A stretch of DNA of 64,000 nt, taken from NCBI GenBank assembly GCA_028564925.1, contig CM053026.1, positions 604,490,616-604,554,615 of the forward strand. Reading direction: 5' to 3'. Position numbers and translations under genes: made by a program. Positions 1 to 61,740 of the stretch are shown in pieces. This DNA comes from Lithobates sylvaticus (lineage: Eukaryota; Chordata; Amphibia; Anura; Ranidae). Below the pieces are notes generated by a model that had not been told where the DNA came from, made no database searches, and saw only the letters and a list, made by a program, of their open reading frames with translations. The stretch's first letter is position 1; each line of letters begins with the position of its first letter.

Positions 1-81
1 CAGGAGTGGACGGCGCTTATACCAGCTGGCCCTCTTCAGTTCATCCAGGCACTTATGGATGACATCATTAAGAATGGATGA
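1..81 (+). other. possible C-terminal coding exon fragment
   Basis: The window opens with CAG, which could be a splice acceptor. From base 4 an open frame runs for 25 codons to a TGA at 79-81 and reads EWTALIPAGPL, then QFIQALMDDIIKNG. It looks more protein-like than the surrounding low-complexity DNA, but I do not recognise the family and the upstream part is outside the window. It could be the last exon of a plus-strand gene converging on C4orf46, a transposase tail, or chance. Confidence is low. Confidence 0.22.
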
Positions 82-256
82 GAGAAGAGGGTCGGCTGTG
101 ACCAGCATAGAACAATGCGCTGACCCCAGTGGTGTGCTCTCATGACACCCCTGTACTATGTCACCCTGAACCGCGCCCACCTAACTGCCCTGTACAATGC
201 CTTGCCTGCCCTCCCAGTGGTGTGCCCTCCTAATCCCACTCTGTAGTGCCCTGCTG

Positions 257-287
<31 letters not shown>

Positions 288-480
288 TGTCCACTGCCCT
301 ACCTACTACTGACCTCCGTACGCTGTCCTGCATACCACTAACCTCCGTACACTGGCATTCATCCTGCAGACCCCTGTACACTGCCCTACATACTACTTAC
401 AGAACTCAGCAGCCAGCAAGGCCTGAAACTAGTCAGACTTGTGGGAGGGGCCACTTAAGGTAGACCAAGGTTATCATTTT
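82..480. repeat. degenerate tandem repeat with poly-C tract
   Basis: Phrases such as CTGCCCTACATACTACT, ACCTCCGTACACTG and CCCTGTACACTGCCCT recur with variation, as in a decayed minisatellite with a unit of roughly 30 bp. A run of about 28 C lies near 259-287. The open frames here encode Pro or Gly runs and are not genes. Confidence 0.5.
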
Positions 481-1092
481 TGCGTTTTATTATAAAAATT
501 ACTATGTTTTGTCTGTGCCATCCTTGTCATTTTTTACTAGCTTACTAGTTAACTCTAAAAAAAATATATATAATTTATTAGAAAACAATCTAGCAAATAA
601 TTGACATAGACAGAACTGCATATTCTGTCACATCTGAAGACAAAAAAAATATATATTGGAGACGTTAAAGCACAATTTAAGCGCCAGTATAAAGAAGGAG
701 TAATAGTAATAATAGAAAATACTCCAAAAACACATTATGTTCCAGCTGCAATTTGTAAGGCATATTTTGTTTACATAGCTCCAGTTTCTAGCCCTGGCAC
801 ACTTTTACATATTTTATCCAAGACTGGAGTTATTACTAAACAATGCAATATATTTTACACAGATAAAAAGGCATGATTCTGAAACAACACGCATCTATAG
901 GTATGCGTAAAAAGTCCCAAAACGGTGTCAGTACATGTAAAATTCCACCTTTAGGACGAGTATACTCAAGCAAGGTCAGTTTGTGGAATAACAATGAAGC
1001 ACAATATGCAAGCTCATGTCCAAAAGGTTTCTTCAACATCCATTCATGAATGCATTTAAAATGCCTGGTATACGGTCAGGAGATAAAATAGG
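480..1092 (-). other. probable 3' UTR of C4orf46
   Basis: This AT-rich unique sequence follows the C4orf46 stop codon on the minus strand. Two minus-strand AATAAA hexamers, seen on the plus strand as TTTATT at 574-579 and 486-491, could serve as polyadenylation signals, giving a 3' UTR of about 0.5-0.6 kb. No transcript evidence is available, so the end is an inference. Confidence 0.4.
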
Positions 1093-12236
<11,144 letters not shown>

Positions 12237-12684
12237 CTCCTCCTATATACACACTCGGATTCTCCCGGCTTCTACACAGCCAATCACAGAGCCGGCTTAT
12301 ATCAGCAAATCGGAGAACGTTTTCCTACACACCGCCCTTTTTTTTTTTTTCTTACACAAACTTTATTTACCGCACCACAGTCAGTGCAAGGAAGGACGCA
12401 GACAGTTGTGCGCTCATTCAGGCACAAGGTAGCGCTGTAACGCAAAGACAGCCACCAAGGAAATTGACGCGCCCGCCGCTTCTCTATGGTTGTAGTTTTC
12501 CTAGGCAAGGCGGTCACCTCCGGTGCGCTGCTCTGCACTACATCTCCCGGTAACATTAGCGCTGTTGCGGCACATGCGCGGTTGGGTGGATTGAACTGGG
12601 TGTCAGTGTCAGAGTACGAAGCTGGAGAGTCAGTTGGGAGTTGATGTGTTCGCATAGCGGTGCGTGACAAGAATATCTGTCACC
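12237..12684. promoter_or_regulatory. shared bidirectional promoter and 5' UTRs, C4orf46/ETFDH
   Basis: Only 448 bp separate the two divergent start codons. Visible candidate sites are a CCAAT box at 12280-12284 (CCAATCA), a ZNF143/Staf-like ACTACATCTCCC at 12537-12548, and an NRF1-like CACATGCGCG at 12571-12580. The stretch 12420-12680 is more GC-rich and has more CpG than its surroundings. The ZNF143 and NRF1 pair is typical of housekeeping and mitochondrial gene promoters, which suits ETFDH. A TATATA lies at 12243-12248 but is too close to the C4orf46 ATG to act as its TATA box. Site calls are by eye. Confidence 0.6.
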
Positions 12685-51578
<38,894 letters not shown>

Positions 51579-52150
51579 TTCACTCTAGACAAGCAGTATT
51601 TTATCATATTCTGTGACTGATTCTACCATCTGAGACCACAGCGGAAAGCTGTTAATTGTTAAAAATGTTCTGACAAAATGTGACACCAAAGCAGGACTAT
51701 TTTGCTTATGTGCTCCTGAGATTGCACTAACTTGCTTAGATAGGCATTTGATTTTTCTGTGTTTTTAAAAATGGTTTATTGCTCCATAGAGCTGCCTTAA
51801 TTCCACAAATTTAACAGGTTGGATTGAAGGCTTTTGCAAGACGCACATGTACCATAGACAATGCCTTTTTGTGAATGTAAACTGAAACACGAGCTTTATA
51901 TGTAAAGCTTTTTTTTATGTGCCAGGAAAAAAAAAAAAAAACAATTTTTACAAATCATCATTTTGGTTTTGTGAGTCTACCTGTACTATGGCAAATGTTT
52001 GCAAGCATATTTCAGCCTGGGTTGTAGTTTTGTGAGTTTACCTGTGCTATTGTAAATTTTTGCGAGGAGAATATTTCAGCCTGCTATACAGTAACAAAAC
52101 GGTTTATGGTAAATGGTTGCCATTATGCATACATTTGCTAGGAAAAAAGT
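51579..52150 (+). other. ETFDH: probable ETFDH 3' UTR
   Basis: AT-rich unique sequence after the stop. I see no AATAAA or ATTAAA before about 52150, so cleavage must use a variant signal or lie further on. Two similar phrases (TTTTGTGAGT...CCTGTACTATGG / CCTGTGCTATTG, about 51968-52050) form a local duplication of roughly 70 bp. The 3' end cannot be placed from sequence alone. Confidence 0.4.
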
Positions 52151-52222
52151 GCACTTGCTGTGTCACTAATACCTACACAAGTTGTGAGACAGTAATTCTG
52201 AGGGTCATTTAAGTGATTGTAA

Positions 52223-52382
52223 GGCCCCTTCCATGTGTGGTGGATTCCGTCTCGAGTCTGTCCGCTGAGCAGGCGGATGGCTGGTCCGTGTCCGGTCCGC
52301 CTATGCAAAAGGAACACAGCCCACTCTTGCTCCATAGAGGACAATGGAGGGTCTGATTGGTCAGCTCATGTGAAAGGGCTCT
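52223..52382. mobile_element. diverged MITE of the 46972 family
   Basis: GGCCCCTTCCATGTGTGG ... CATGTGAAAGGGCTC, with GTCCGCTGAGCAGGCGGATGG inside. Confidence 0.55.
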
Positions 52383-54952
52383 TAACGATTTAATGGGGAA
52401 AAAAAAAAAAATGCCAAACGTGTTCTACTTGCTTAAAGCAGCCCTGATTCTCCCCTGCTGGTGCTCCTGGCTCCTCACATTTTCCCCACCCACTGAGTGC
52501 TTCCATAGCAAGCTGAAATACAAAGGTGACAGATACAAAGGTCTAAGGAAGAAATCTCCCAAATGGGGATGTAGGAAGGAAAAAAAAAAAAAAAAAAATT
52601 ATGTTCATTGATGGACACAGCTTTTCTGAATCTTGACCATAGGGTTTTAGAGCGCCTGATACAGGTGTAGGACACTAGACAGAAAGGAACACAGCACTGC
52701 CTATGGGCAGTCCCCTCTGGTATAAAACCCCCTTCTCTGCTATAGGCAAGCAAGTTTTTTTGTCAAGTGTTCAGGAGTAAGCACTTTATGCCATAGGCTT
52801 TTTTTCTTTCTGGGATTTAGGGTTTGTTGTCCCCCTTACTTACTGTTCTTCCCTGCAGCAGGGTATCACCTGGCTGGGATGCAAATGGAGTCTCAGGCTT
52901 CCCCTTCTGATCCCATTTTGGAGACTGCATATTCTTTGGCCTCTATTACCCTGGACGTGCTGTCGGCAGTCCTAGAGTCATTTGCCTCCTGGGTGGAGGT
53001 GACGTTCGGGTGCCAGTTGAACAGGAAGAATCCCCTGCAGTCGCCTTAGACTTCAGGCATTTCTTTGCCTGAGTCAGGTCCTGCCACCTTTTTAGCCCTG
53101 AGTTTTCTGTGTGCCCTGATGATGCATCCACTAATTCCTTGGACAGCGTAGACAAGTCCTCTGTAGCCAAGCAGGAGAAAGCATTAGTGACAGCACTGAT
53201 TACTTTTTGACAAATGAAGACTCCTGGTGTGGCCAACAAAGTGCCTTTGTTATGCACAAACCGACTAGGTCTTTTAAGGTTTTCTGTTACCCTGCATACT
53301 TTGATACATTATTTTGTAAAAAAAAAAATTTTTTTTTTAATGTTTCACTTCAAAATGGTACAAAGATGATAGAGCCATAAGAACGACAAGTGGACCTCCT
53401 GTTGTAGATTTTCCCATTTTCTAGGTTGAATAAAGCAACTGTGATACTGGTAGAGGCCTTTCCCTCTTTTAAGGATCCTGTGGATCGCAGAGCAGAATCT
53501 ATCATAACCATTGCAGGGTCGGTGTTGTGGCCTGTGTTGGTCATGGCCCCAGTGTCTCAGATGCTTACGAAATGGGCCAAGCTTCTACAGCAAGGTTTGA
53601 ATACCAGACATGTGAATCTGGGGGACCAGTTGGTCCAGGGCCATAGGTGATGCATCCTTTATTGCTGCTCTGCTCCTTCCAAAGATGTCTGTCTTGGAGG
53701 TGGTGCTTTGGCTCAAATGCTGATCTGCTGACCAGACTTCTAAAAAGTCTCTGAAGCTGTACTACTAGGGGAAACATCACTTCGGTCCTACCTTGGATGA
53801 CATCAAAAACCTCACAGGTGGGCAAGAATACCCCCCCCCCCCCCACAGGCTAGGAAAGGAACTGTGTGGGAAGTCCGGGCCTGCCTTCACTGCACACAAG
53901 AGACTTTTTCACTCTTCTGGGTCGTCTGACTAGGCCTCCCTGGGTTGGGGCTAAGCAATCTTGGACCCACAAGTCTACTGCCACATGAAGGACTGCCCCC
54001 CACCCTCTTGCCAGGGTCAGGGGTCATTGTCACTCAGACCCATGGACTTCCCTTATTTTCAACAAGTGGGTCCACAAAATGATTGTGTCCTGCTACAAAA
54101 TAGAATTTCATTTTTATCCATTGTATCCTTATCTTGTAGCATTGCACCCTGTATGGGTGGTGTAGGGCCTGCTTCGCCAGGGACCAAGTCCTATTACCTG
54201 ATCTGGAATGGTTCTGAGAGTTTTACCACAGCCCTGAAAAAGACCTGAAGGCCCTGAATTGCTTTGTGCAGATTCAGAGGTTCAAGCTGGAATCAATCCA
54301 TTCATTGGTGGCCTGTCTTAATCAGTTGTTTTTGTTTTTTTTGAAAACCTACTATAGACATTAAGGATGCATGCCTGTGTGCTCCCATCTGCGAGGGACA
54401 TCAGTGGTTCCTACAATTTGCAGTTGGGGAGGCACATTACCAATTTTTGCCATTCCCCTTTGGCTCCTTGAGTATTTTCCAAGGTGCTTGCTCCAGTCCT
54501 AGCATTGCTGAGACAGCAGGGGATTGCGGTAACTGGTTATTTGGACAACTTGCTTCTGTGGACGGACAACATAGAAATCACAACCTGCTCCCTTGTTGGA
54601 CTTTGGATGGGTCCTGAACCTCAAAACGTCTGCCTTGACCAGGAGACTGGAGTATCTGGGCCTGATTTTTTACTCTGAGTAGGGCAAAGTGTTTCTCCCG
54701 CTGGACAAACGCCAGAAGCTTTGGACTACAACCCTAATGCTCTTGTCCCGCAAGCAGCCTGCTGTGCTTATGGTGCCCACCTATAAGGCTGTCGTGTATG
54801 CAGAGGCAAATCTTGTCCCAATTAGGCAAATCTACAGCCTCCCTGGAAAACCAGATTCGTCTGAACTGGGCAAAGATTCAGAAGAGCAAGAATGAGATTG
54901 GAGGGATAGGTATGTGTATGAAAAAAAGATTCTGAAGAGCTGTGTCCATCAA

Positions 54953-55157
54953 TAAGCCCCAATTCACATCGGAGCAATTTGACATATCAAATTGCCGCCT
55001 GTTCCTGCACTACTTTTGGCGACGTTGAGGGGCGATTTCAATGGACATCTGTACATGAACCGGCACATGTCTTTCAAATCGCATGTGGGTTTGAAATTGT
55101 GCAAGTTCCACTGAACTCGCATGATTTCAAACCCGCCTTCAGTGTGAACGAGGGCTG
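54953..55157. mobile_element. MITE inserted in the DIRS fossil
   Basis: Starts TAAGCCCCAATTCACATCGG and ends CAGTGTGAACGAGGGCT. Resembles the MITE pair at 44637-45117. Confidence 0.65.
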
Positions 55158-55224
55158 AATGTAAGAGAAAATAACTTTTTTGTGGTTACCATAAAATAAA
55201 CTTAGAGAAGGGTAAGTGATACTA

Positions 55225-55590
55225 AAGGTAATTAAAAAAGCAAACATGTCATACCTCCACTGTGCAGCTTGTTTTGCACAGAGTGGCCCGATACTGGTCT
55301 TCTGGGGTCCATCGTCTCCTCCCCACCTCAGATAACCCGCTGGGAGAAGCACTCTCTCTTGGGGGCGGGGGGGGGGGGGAGTTAGCTTGCGGGCACGCTC
55401 CTGAGTCCAGCATTCGGCATCCATAGATGCTGAATGCAGGACTCTGCCCCATCATTGGATTTGATTGGTGGGAGCCAATGGCTGCACTGCTAATAACAGC
55501 CGAGAAACCCCTAGCAGAGAGAAGGCGTGTCCCCATGGGACAAGTTCGAGGGTTCAGGTAAGTAAAACGGAGGGGGGTTTACGACCCCTT
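55225..55590. repeat. fragment of the 14602 MITE family
   Basis: GTGCAGCTTGTTTTGCACAG and AGTGGCCCGATACTGG match the text near 14695-14710; ends with ACGACCCCTTTCATTGCC. Confidence 0.5.
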
Positions 55591-55809
55591 TCATTGCCGG
55601 ACACAGCACCACTCATCTATTGAAGTTTATACTTCTGACACTGCTTTTCTTATAATCTGGATTGCCTATAGCAGAAAGGGGGTTTTAGTCCTGAGAGGAC
55701 TGCCCATAGGTGGTTCTGTGTTCTTTTCTGCCTATTGTTCTACTACTGTAGGTGGTGCTTAAAAACCCTATGGTTAAGATTCAGCCGAGCTGTGTCTGTC
55801 AATGAACAA

Positions 55810-57670
55810 GGAATTTAACAGTGAGTAAAAACAAAATACTTAAACAAATTTGACACCTATATTAGTATCCAAAATTATGTGAGAAAAATGAACATTAAAA
55901 ATAATATTTTAAGTAACCCACACACCGGAAATGGCCGACAAGATGGAATCTACAATAATATGGCCACGTTAATGTCATCCTGGTTCTCTAGTATCTTGTT
56001 CTATTGAACAAATCGCATAGAAAATGGCCACAATATAAACTAAATAGTGGCTTCCCCAAAAATGTAATTTTTCATACTTCTTGTACTCAGCAAATAAATA
56101 CATTGACAACCAATCTGGTTCCCCTGAGGAAGTCACGTGGTGTGACGTATGCGCTTTTAATTAGATTTTGATGTAAGCGCATATTTTAACTTTAAATAAA
56201 TTAATGCTTTTTAAACATTCTACACTATGGGAGGCATTATATTTGTTTTACCTTAACATATGGATGTATGAGGCCAGCAACATCTTAGAAGGAGCTAAGA
56301 CCCTTTAGCCAAGCATCAAACAGGGAGAGGACCCTCCCACGCAAGGCTAACCAGACCATATTGCTGGAACTTTACTTCTAGGCTCTTATTATATGCGAGT
56401 GGTCTGTGAGAACTGAGGTGAATGGTGGAAGCACTTTTTTTTAGTCCCACAGTTAAAGAACAGATCACACAAGTGAATTATGTATTTATATATACAAGAA
56501 AAAAGAAAAGTTGCGCTAGTAGTTAATAAATGTTGACCAGTGATGTCACAATCAAGTGAAAACAGTGCAAAAAATAATAAAAAATATTTTTCCAAATTAC
56601 TTAAAAAAATATATACAAGGTACACGGTGAATATATTATTCCAAATTTACCCTATTAGTGAATGTGAATTAGATTTTAAAGTCCCAATTTAAAAGTTCTC
56701 TATTATTAGTCCACAAATTGAGCATAAAAGGGCAATGTGTATAGTGTGCAGAAGCCTTAATCCTTCCAGGGAGGTTCAGAAGTGATGAAAGTAATCCTAG
56801 CAAGTGAATATCTCAGCCTTCCAAATAATGTGCTTACCAAAAATAAGCAAAAGTTGCGCAGTTGGCTTTTACCCAGCCTGGGCCTTTTGATGAATCAAGA
56901 TCCCGGAACTTTAGGTACTCGAGAATGACATATGCCCCCAGTGGTTGTTTATCAAAAAGAAAAAAAAAAAAAAGGAGGCAAACATAGCATAATATTGTCA
57001 AGAAAAATAAAATAAAAAATTTATATAAAAAATATTGGGGAGAAAATATATATATATAAAAAAATAAAAAACTTTTTTATATAAAAAAAATATAAATATA
57101 AAAAGGAAAACACCCAGTGTGATCAACCAAAAAAATAGAGCGTGTTCCAATAGAGACTCCTCCACCATTTGAGTATTGCGCTTACCAGAAGACAACAACA
57201 AATGAAGCAATTGGCATTATCCCAGCAAGCAGATGTATCCTAAACGTGCACCAGTGATCCAAGAAACAAACGACTAACATATCCTGTCACCACACAGAGG
57301 GGCTCCTTACCAGAGGCTAACGACAATCAATGCATATAATCTCCCAGATATGGTAGGCCAGTGGTTAGTAGTAAAGGTCCTGGTCCACTTCAAAGATCGG
57401 TACTCACTCTCCTATGCCCAGCGGCTCATATTGACCCAAAGGGAGAAAAAGCAGCAGACCATGGTGGAGTACGTTTGGCAAATTTATTTAAATAAATATA
57501 AGTGTTACACTTACAAAATTGAAGATCGTTTAGGCATAAAAAACAGAAGGCGGCCAGCAACATGAAACAGAAAATCCCGTCCTCAATGGCGTGGTGACGT
57601 CAGCACGTACGTCCCAGACACGTTTCGTCATAGGTTGACGTTTTCAATGGGAAGTCCATGGAAATGGCAG
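55810..57670. other. AT-rich intergenic DNA, unassigned
   Basis: Contains CCCTGAGGAAGTCACGTGG near 56123 and GACACGTTTCGTCATAGG near 57619, both motifs of a frog repeat seen at 48757. The interval between them may be one decayed element. No domain found. Confidence 0.3.
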
Positions 57671-58048
57671 ACACATGCGGACCGTATGTCCGTTTTTCAT
57701 CCATCCGTTTTTGGATGAAAAACTGACATACATGCATGCATGTCTATGGGATAGCGGGTGTCAGCGGATGCGCATCCGCTGACACCCGGTATTGTCTGCC
57801 TCCGCAATTGTCCGATTCTGCAGACGGAGGAAAACCCTAATTTTTTTCATCCGTCTGCAGATCGGATGAACACGGACAGACGGTCCGTGTTCATCCGATC
57901 CCCCATAGAGGAGAGCGGAGATCTGACAGGGCAGTCCCCGCACAGTCTGTCATCAGCCGGCTCAGCGGGGAACAGCTGTGCGATCCCCGTTGAGCAGCGG
58001 ATCTTCATGGGGCGGATCAATACGGATCTGCCCCGTGTGAAAGAGCCC
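57671..58048. mobile_element. MITE of the 46972 family, left end lost
   Basis: Shares GGACCGTATGTCCGTTTTTC, GTCAGCGGATG and the right end CCCCGTGTGAAAGAGCCC with 46972-47374. Confidence 0.85.
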
Positions 58049-58254
58049 ATAGGCTGCTATATAGTCTGGTGCTTAGACACTGGCAAATCTTTTGGACATA
58101 CTCCTATCGCACTCTGTGAGATCTTAGATTTTTAAGTAAAACAGGGAGGGTGGCCTGTGATCTGTACTGTACAAATCTGTAATTTACAGGCAAGTCAAAA
58201 TTCCTTTCATCTGCATGGTATAGTACCGAACAGTGGTTCGGTTATTCACAGACC

Positions 58255-58810
58255 CTGGGACATCCCCAAGTACAGCTGCACGATTCTGGCCAAAATGAAC
58301 ATTACACTTTTTTTTTTTTTTTTACTTCGAATAAAGATCACGACTCACAGCAAAATATGTTTCACATTATACAAAATAAAAAATTGTGCTAACTTTACTG
58401 TTTATTTACTTCATTAAAGTGCATTTTTTTTTCCCCCCCAAAAAAATGCATTTGAAAGACTGCTGCGCAAATACAGTGTGGCATAAAATATTGCAACAAT
58501 CACCATTTTATTCCCTAGGGTCTAGGGGGTTCTAAGCAATTTTTTAGCAAAAAAAAAAAAAATACTGATTTTTAACTTGAAACCAGCAAATGTAAGAAGG
58601 TGGTTTAGTGTTGGTTAAACTTACCTCGTTTACACACCAAAGTGTATTCCTTTGACCTAAAGGACAAATCGTCACAATGTTTATACTTCGTTCAGAGACT
58701 GAAAAATGTTTGCGATACTTGGCACACTGCCCGTTTTATTTTATTTTTTTCCCTTTTGATTGCTGTGGCCTTAGCAGAGAAGAGAATTCTTATAACAATT
58801 AATCATGCCG
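58255..58810. repeat. repeat shared with 39390 and 63640
   Basis: CTGCTGCGCAAATACAGTGTGG matches CGCTGCGCAAATACTGTGTGG at 63686, and ATTCCTTTGACCTAAAGGAC matches 39425. Class unknown. Confidence 0.55.
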
Positions 58811-59095
58811 CTCTATCCCCAAGCAATAAATGAGAGGGGTGGGCAACAGGAAAACTGCACATTACCAACACACCCAACTCTGTGTGCAGCTGAAAGAAAA
58901 ATTTGTGTCTGCAGTGGTCTTGATGTTCACCTGGTAGAATTTTTAAATGGTATTAACGCAACAGAAAGCAGTAGCCGTACAAAACTGGGCAGCAGAGGCT
59001 TGATGTCAGTAAGCCTAGGAAACTGCACTGATCTGTGGGAGTGAGCTTGTAGTGGTGCCAGGAGAGCACAAGCCCTCACGTTGAGTTTTAAATGT

Positions 59096-59291
59096 GCAAG
59101 AAAATTAATCAAATTTACAAAATATAAAATTCTATATTACATAGAGGATATAAAACTATTTATAAAATTCAGACCAAAACAATCCAAATACTTTGGCGAC
59201 TGGGTTGTTTTGGTCGAATTTTATAAATGGTTTTATATCATCTATGTAATAAAAAAAATTCTATATTTTTTGTAATTTTGATTTTCTTGCA
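59096..59291. mobile_element. AT-rich foldback element
   Basis: GCAAGAAAATTAATCAAATT at the left pairs with AATTTTGATTTTCTTGC at the right; CCATTTATAAAATTC-type arms meet around AAATACTTTGGCGACTGG. Arms about 88 bp. Confidence 0.85.
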
Positions 59292-59942
59292 CCTTAAAAC
59301 TAAATTTTTTGCTCTCTGGGTATATACTTTTTTTGTCATATTTAAAGGTGGTGGTGGGTTTATTAGAATCTCCAAGCGCCAATATTAATTTGATAAATTC
59401 TCATATACAGGACATCCTTGACAAGACCCTGTTTTTCTAATAGAGGCCATGGCTGTCAGTAGAAAAAAAAAAAAACCGACAGCTCTGACCACATCCAAAC
59501 AGTGAAGAAAAGTGTATTTGGGATGCTTAGGAGTAGGGCACAAGGATGGATAATATCCTGAGACAAAATAAGATATGCAGTATTTTTAGTAGAATGCATT
59601 GTTTGCTTCATTACCATACACATCAGATGAATTTATTGCATGCACAAGTAACAGTCAACTCACAAACATTAACACTCCTTAAATAATTGCCTCTTTCACA
59701 TGGTCCTAACGGCTGCCTCACAGCTAGCCAGAAGTTAGTAGGCAATCAGCATGCTGGTTCCCACACATCTGTTTGAAGAGGGATTTTAAACTGAAATCTC
59801 TCATCACTGACCCGCAACCATGGCCCCCTGTTCAGGTTTTTGGCACAGAGTGCCAGGCGGGTATCACTAGCTGAACACAATATGCCCTATTTTGTGTCTG
59901 TCTAGCAATCCTTGCCTGATTGTAACAGCCAACTATTGCAAG

Positions 59943-60342
59943 TTAACCACTTTCAGACCGGACCAATTTGCAGCCAAAGGACCAGGCCCCTTTTTGCGAT
60001 TCAGCACTGCGTCGCTTTAACTGACAATTGCGCGGTCGTGCGACGTGGCTCCCAAACAAAATTGACGTCCTTTTTTTCCCACAAATAGAGCTTTCTTTTG
60101 GTGGTATTTGATCGCCCCTGCGGTTTTTATTTTTTGCGCTATAAACAAAAATAGAGCGACAATTTTGAAAAAAATGCATTATTTTTTATTTTTTGCTATA
60201 ATAAATATCCCCCAAAAATATATAAAAAAAACATTTTTTTTTTCCTCAGTTTAGGCCGATACGTATTCTTCTACATATTTTTGGTAAAAAAAATCGCAAT
60301 AAGTCGACGTATATCTGCGTGCGCTGGTCGGCAAGTGGTTAA
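59943..60342. mobile_element. short TTAA element, both ends intact
   Basis: TTAACCACTTTCAGACCGG ... GGTCGGCAAGTGGTTAA, about 400 bp. It consists of the AT-rich half of the family in reverse orientation (GCGCGGTCGTGCGACG, AATAGAGCTTTCTTTTGGTGG, TAGGCCGATACGTATTC). Confidence 0.75.
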
Positions 60343-60929
60343 AAAACACTCCTTAACCACTTGCCGACCGCCCCCTGTATATATACGTCGGCAGAATGGC
60401 ACGTACAGGCAGAACCACGTACCTGTACGTGCCATTCTTCCGGCGGGTGGGGGGCCCGATCGGACCCCCCCCGGCCGGCGGGGACGGTCGGGATCGCTTC
60501 AGGAGCGATCCGGGATGAGGGGACGGCCAGTGGTTTCTGGCCACCCCCCTCGCGATCGCTCCTGGCCAATCAGATGCTTCCTCTGTCTGTGTCAATCAAA
60601 ACACAGGCAGAGGAAGTGATGTCACGCTCGGTGCGCCGGTCTATGTGACCGGAACGCCGAGCTGTGAACGTCTAAAGGTTAGTGCACCAACAGTACACTG
60701 ACACCAGTACACATAGGCACACAAAACACCCCCCTGTCACCCCCAGATCACCCCCCAGATCACCCCCTCCCCCCCCAGTCACAGTGTCACTAATTGCAGT
60801 GATCATTTTTTTACTGATCACTGCATTTAGTGTCAGTGTGACTGTAATAACTGTCAGTGCAGTTAGTTTTAGGTCCAAGGTAGCCCCCTACCCCCCCCTA
60901 ATAAAGGTTTAACCCCTTGATTGCCCCCC

Positions 60930-61740
60930 AGGTAACCCTTTCACCCCCTTTTGCCAGTGTCACTAAGCGATCGTTTTTCTGATCGCTGTATTAGTGTCAC
61001 TGCTGTCGCTAGGTAACCATTTTTTTTTTTAGGTAACCGCCATGTTTATATAGGTTCATAAATAGGTTTATAGGTCAGGTACCCCCATATTACAACCTAA
61101 ATAAAGGTTTTAACCCCTTGATTGCCCCTAGAGTTAACCCTTTCACCAGTGATCACTGTATAACTGTCACTGGTGACGCTGGTTAGCCAGTTAGTTATTT
61201 CGTTATTTAGGTTCCCCGTCAGGTTTTTATATAGCGTCAGGTACCCCCATATATTACCTAATAAAGGTTTTAACCCCCTGATTGCCCCTAGTTAACCCTT
61301 TCACCCCCTTTTGCCAGTGTCACTAAGCGATCGTTTTTCTGATCGCTGCATTAGTGTCGCTAGGTAACCATTTTTTTTTTTTAGGTAACCGCCATGTTTA
61401 TATAGGTTCATAAATAGGTTTATAGGTCAGGTACCCCCATATTACAACCTAAATAAAGGTTTTAACCCCCTGATTGCCCCTAGAGTTAACCCTTTCACCA
61501 GTGATCACTGTATAACTGTCACTGGTGACGCTGGTTAGCCAGTTAGTTATTTCGTTATTTAGGTTCCCCGTCAGGTTTTTATATAGCGTCAGGTACCCCC
61601 ATATATTACCTAATAAAGGTTTTAACCCCCTGATTGCCCCTAGTTAACCCTTTCACCCCCCTTTTGCCAGTGTCACTAAGCGATCGTTTTTTCTGATCGC
61701 TGCATTAGTGTCGCTAGGTAACCAGTTTTTTTTTGTATTA
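60930..61740. repeat. tandem array, period about 355-360 bp
   Basis: The phrase TTTTGCCAGTGTCACTAAGC recurs at about 60949, 61309 and 61662, giving periods near 360 and 353 bp. Units contain TGATCGCT, GGTAACCGCCATGTTTATAT, CAGTGATCACTGTATAACTG and TTAACCCTTTCACC. Each unit itself holds two related halves (AATAAAGGTTTTAACCCC twice). Confidence 0.93.

Larger units (their letters stand above)
52602..55809. mobile_element. DIRS-like retroelement fossil with inverted terminal repeats
   Basis: Long inverted terminal repeats of about 140 bp (near 52602-52745 and 55670-55809; TGTTCATTGATGGACACAG against CTGTGTCTGTCAATGAACA) fit the DIRS order of tyrosine-recombinase retrotransposons. Between them are gag-like and reverse-transcriptase-like stretches on the plus strand (about 53400-54900). 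A short internal copy of the terminal sequence lies near 54928-54952, as expected for the internal complementary region of DIRS. Two nonautonomous elements lie inside (54953-55157 and about 55225-55590). It is old and heavily broken. Confidence 0.7.

Noticed and set aside
12243-12248. TATATA as the TATA box of C4orf46
   Set aside because: Only about 7-12 bp upstream of the start codon, too close to drive a transcript with a 5' UTR.
12302-12670. 122-codon minus-strand open frame next to C4orf46 exon 1
   Set aside because: It lies in the shared promoter, shows no similarity to C4orf46 and is not linked to it by splice sites; the real exon 1 is at 12171-12236.
60682-60912. open frame with PRSPPRSPPPPP
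   Set aside because: Low-complexity CCCCC/ATCACCCCC text inside a TTAA-family element.
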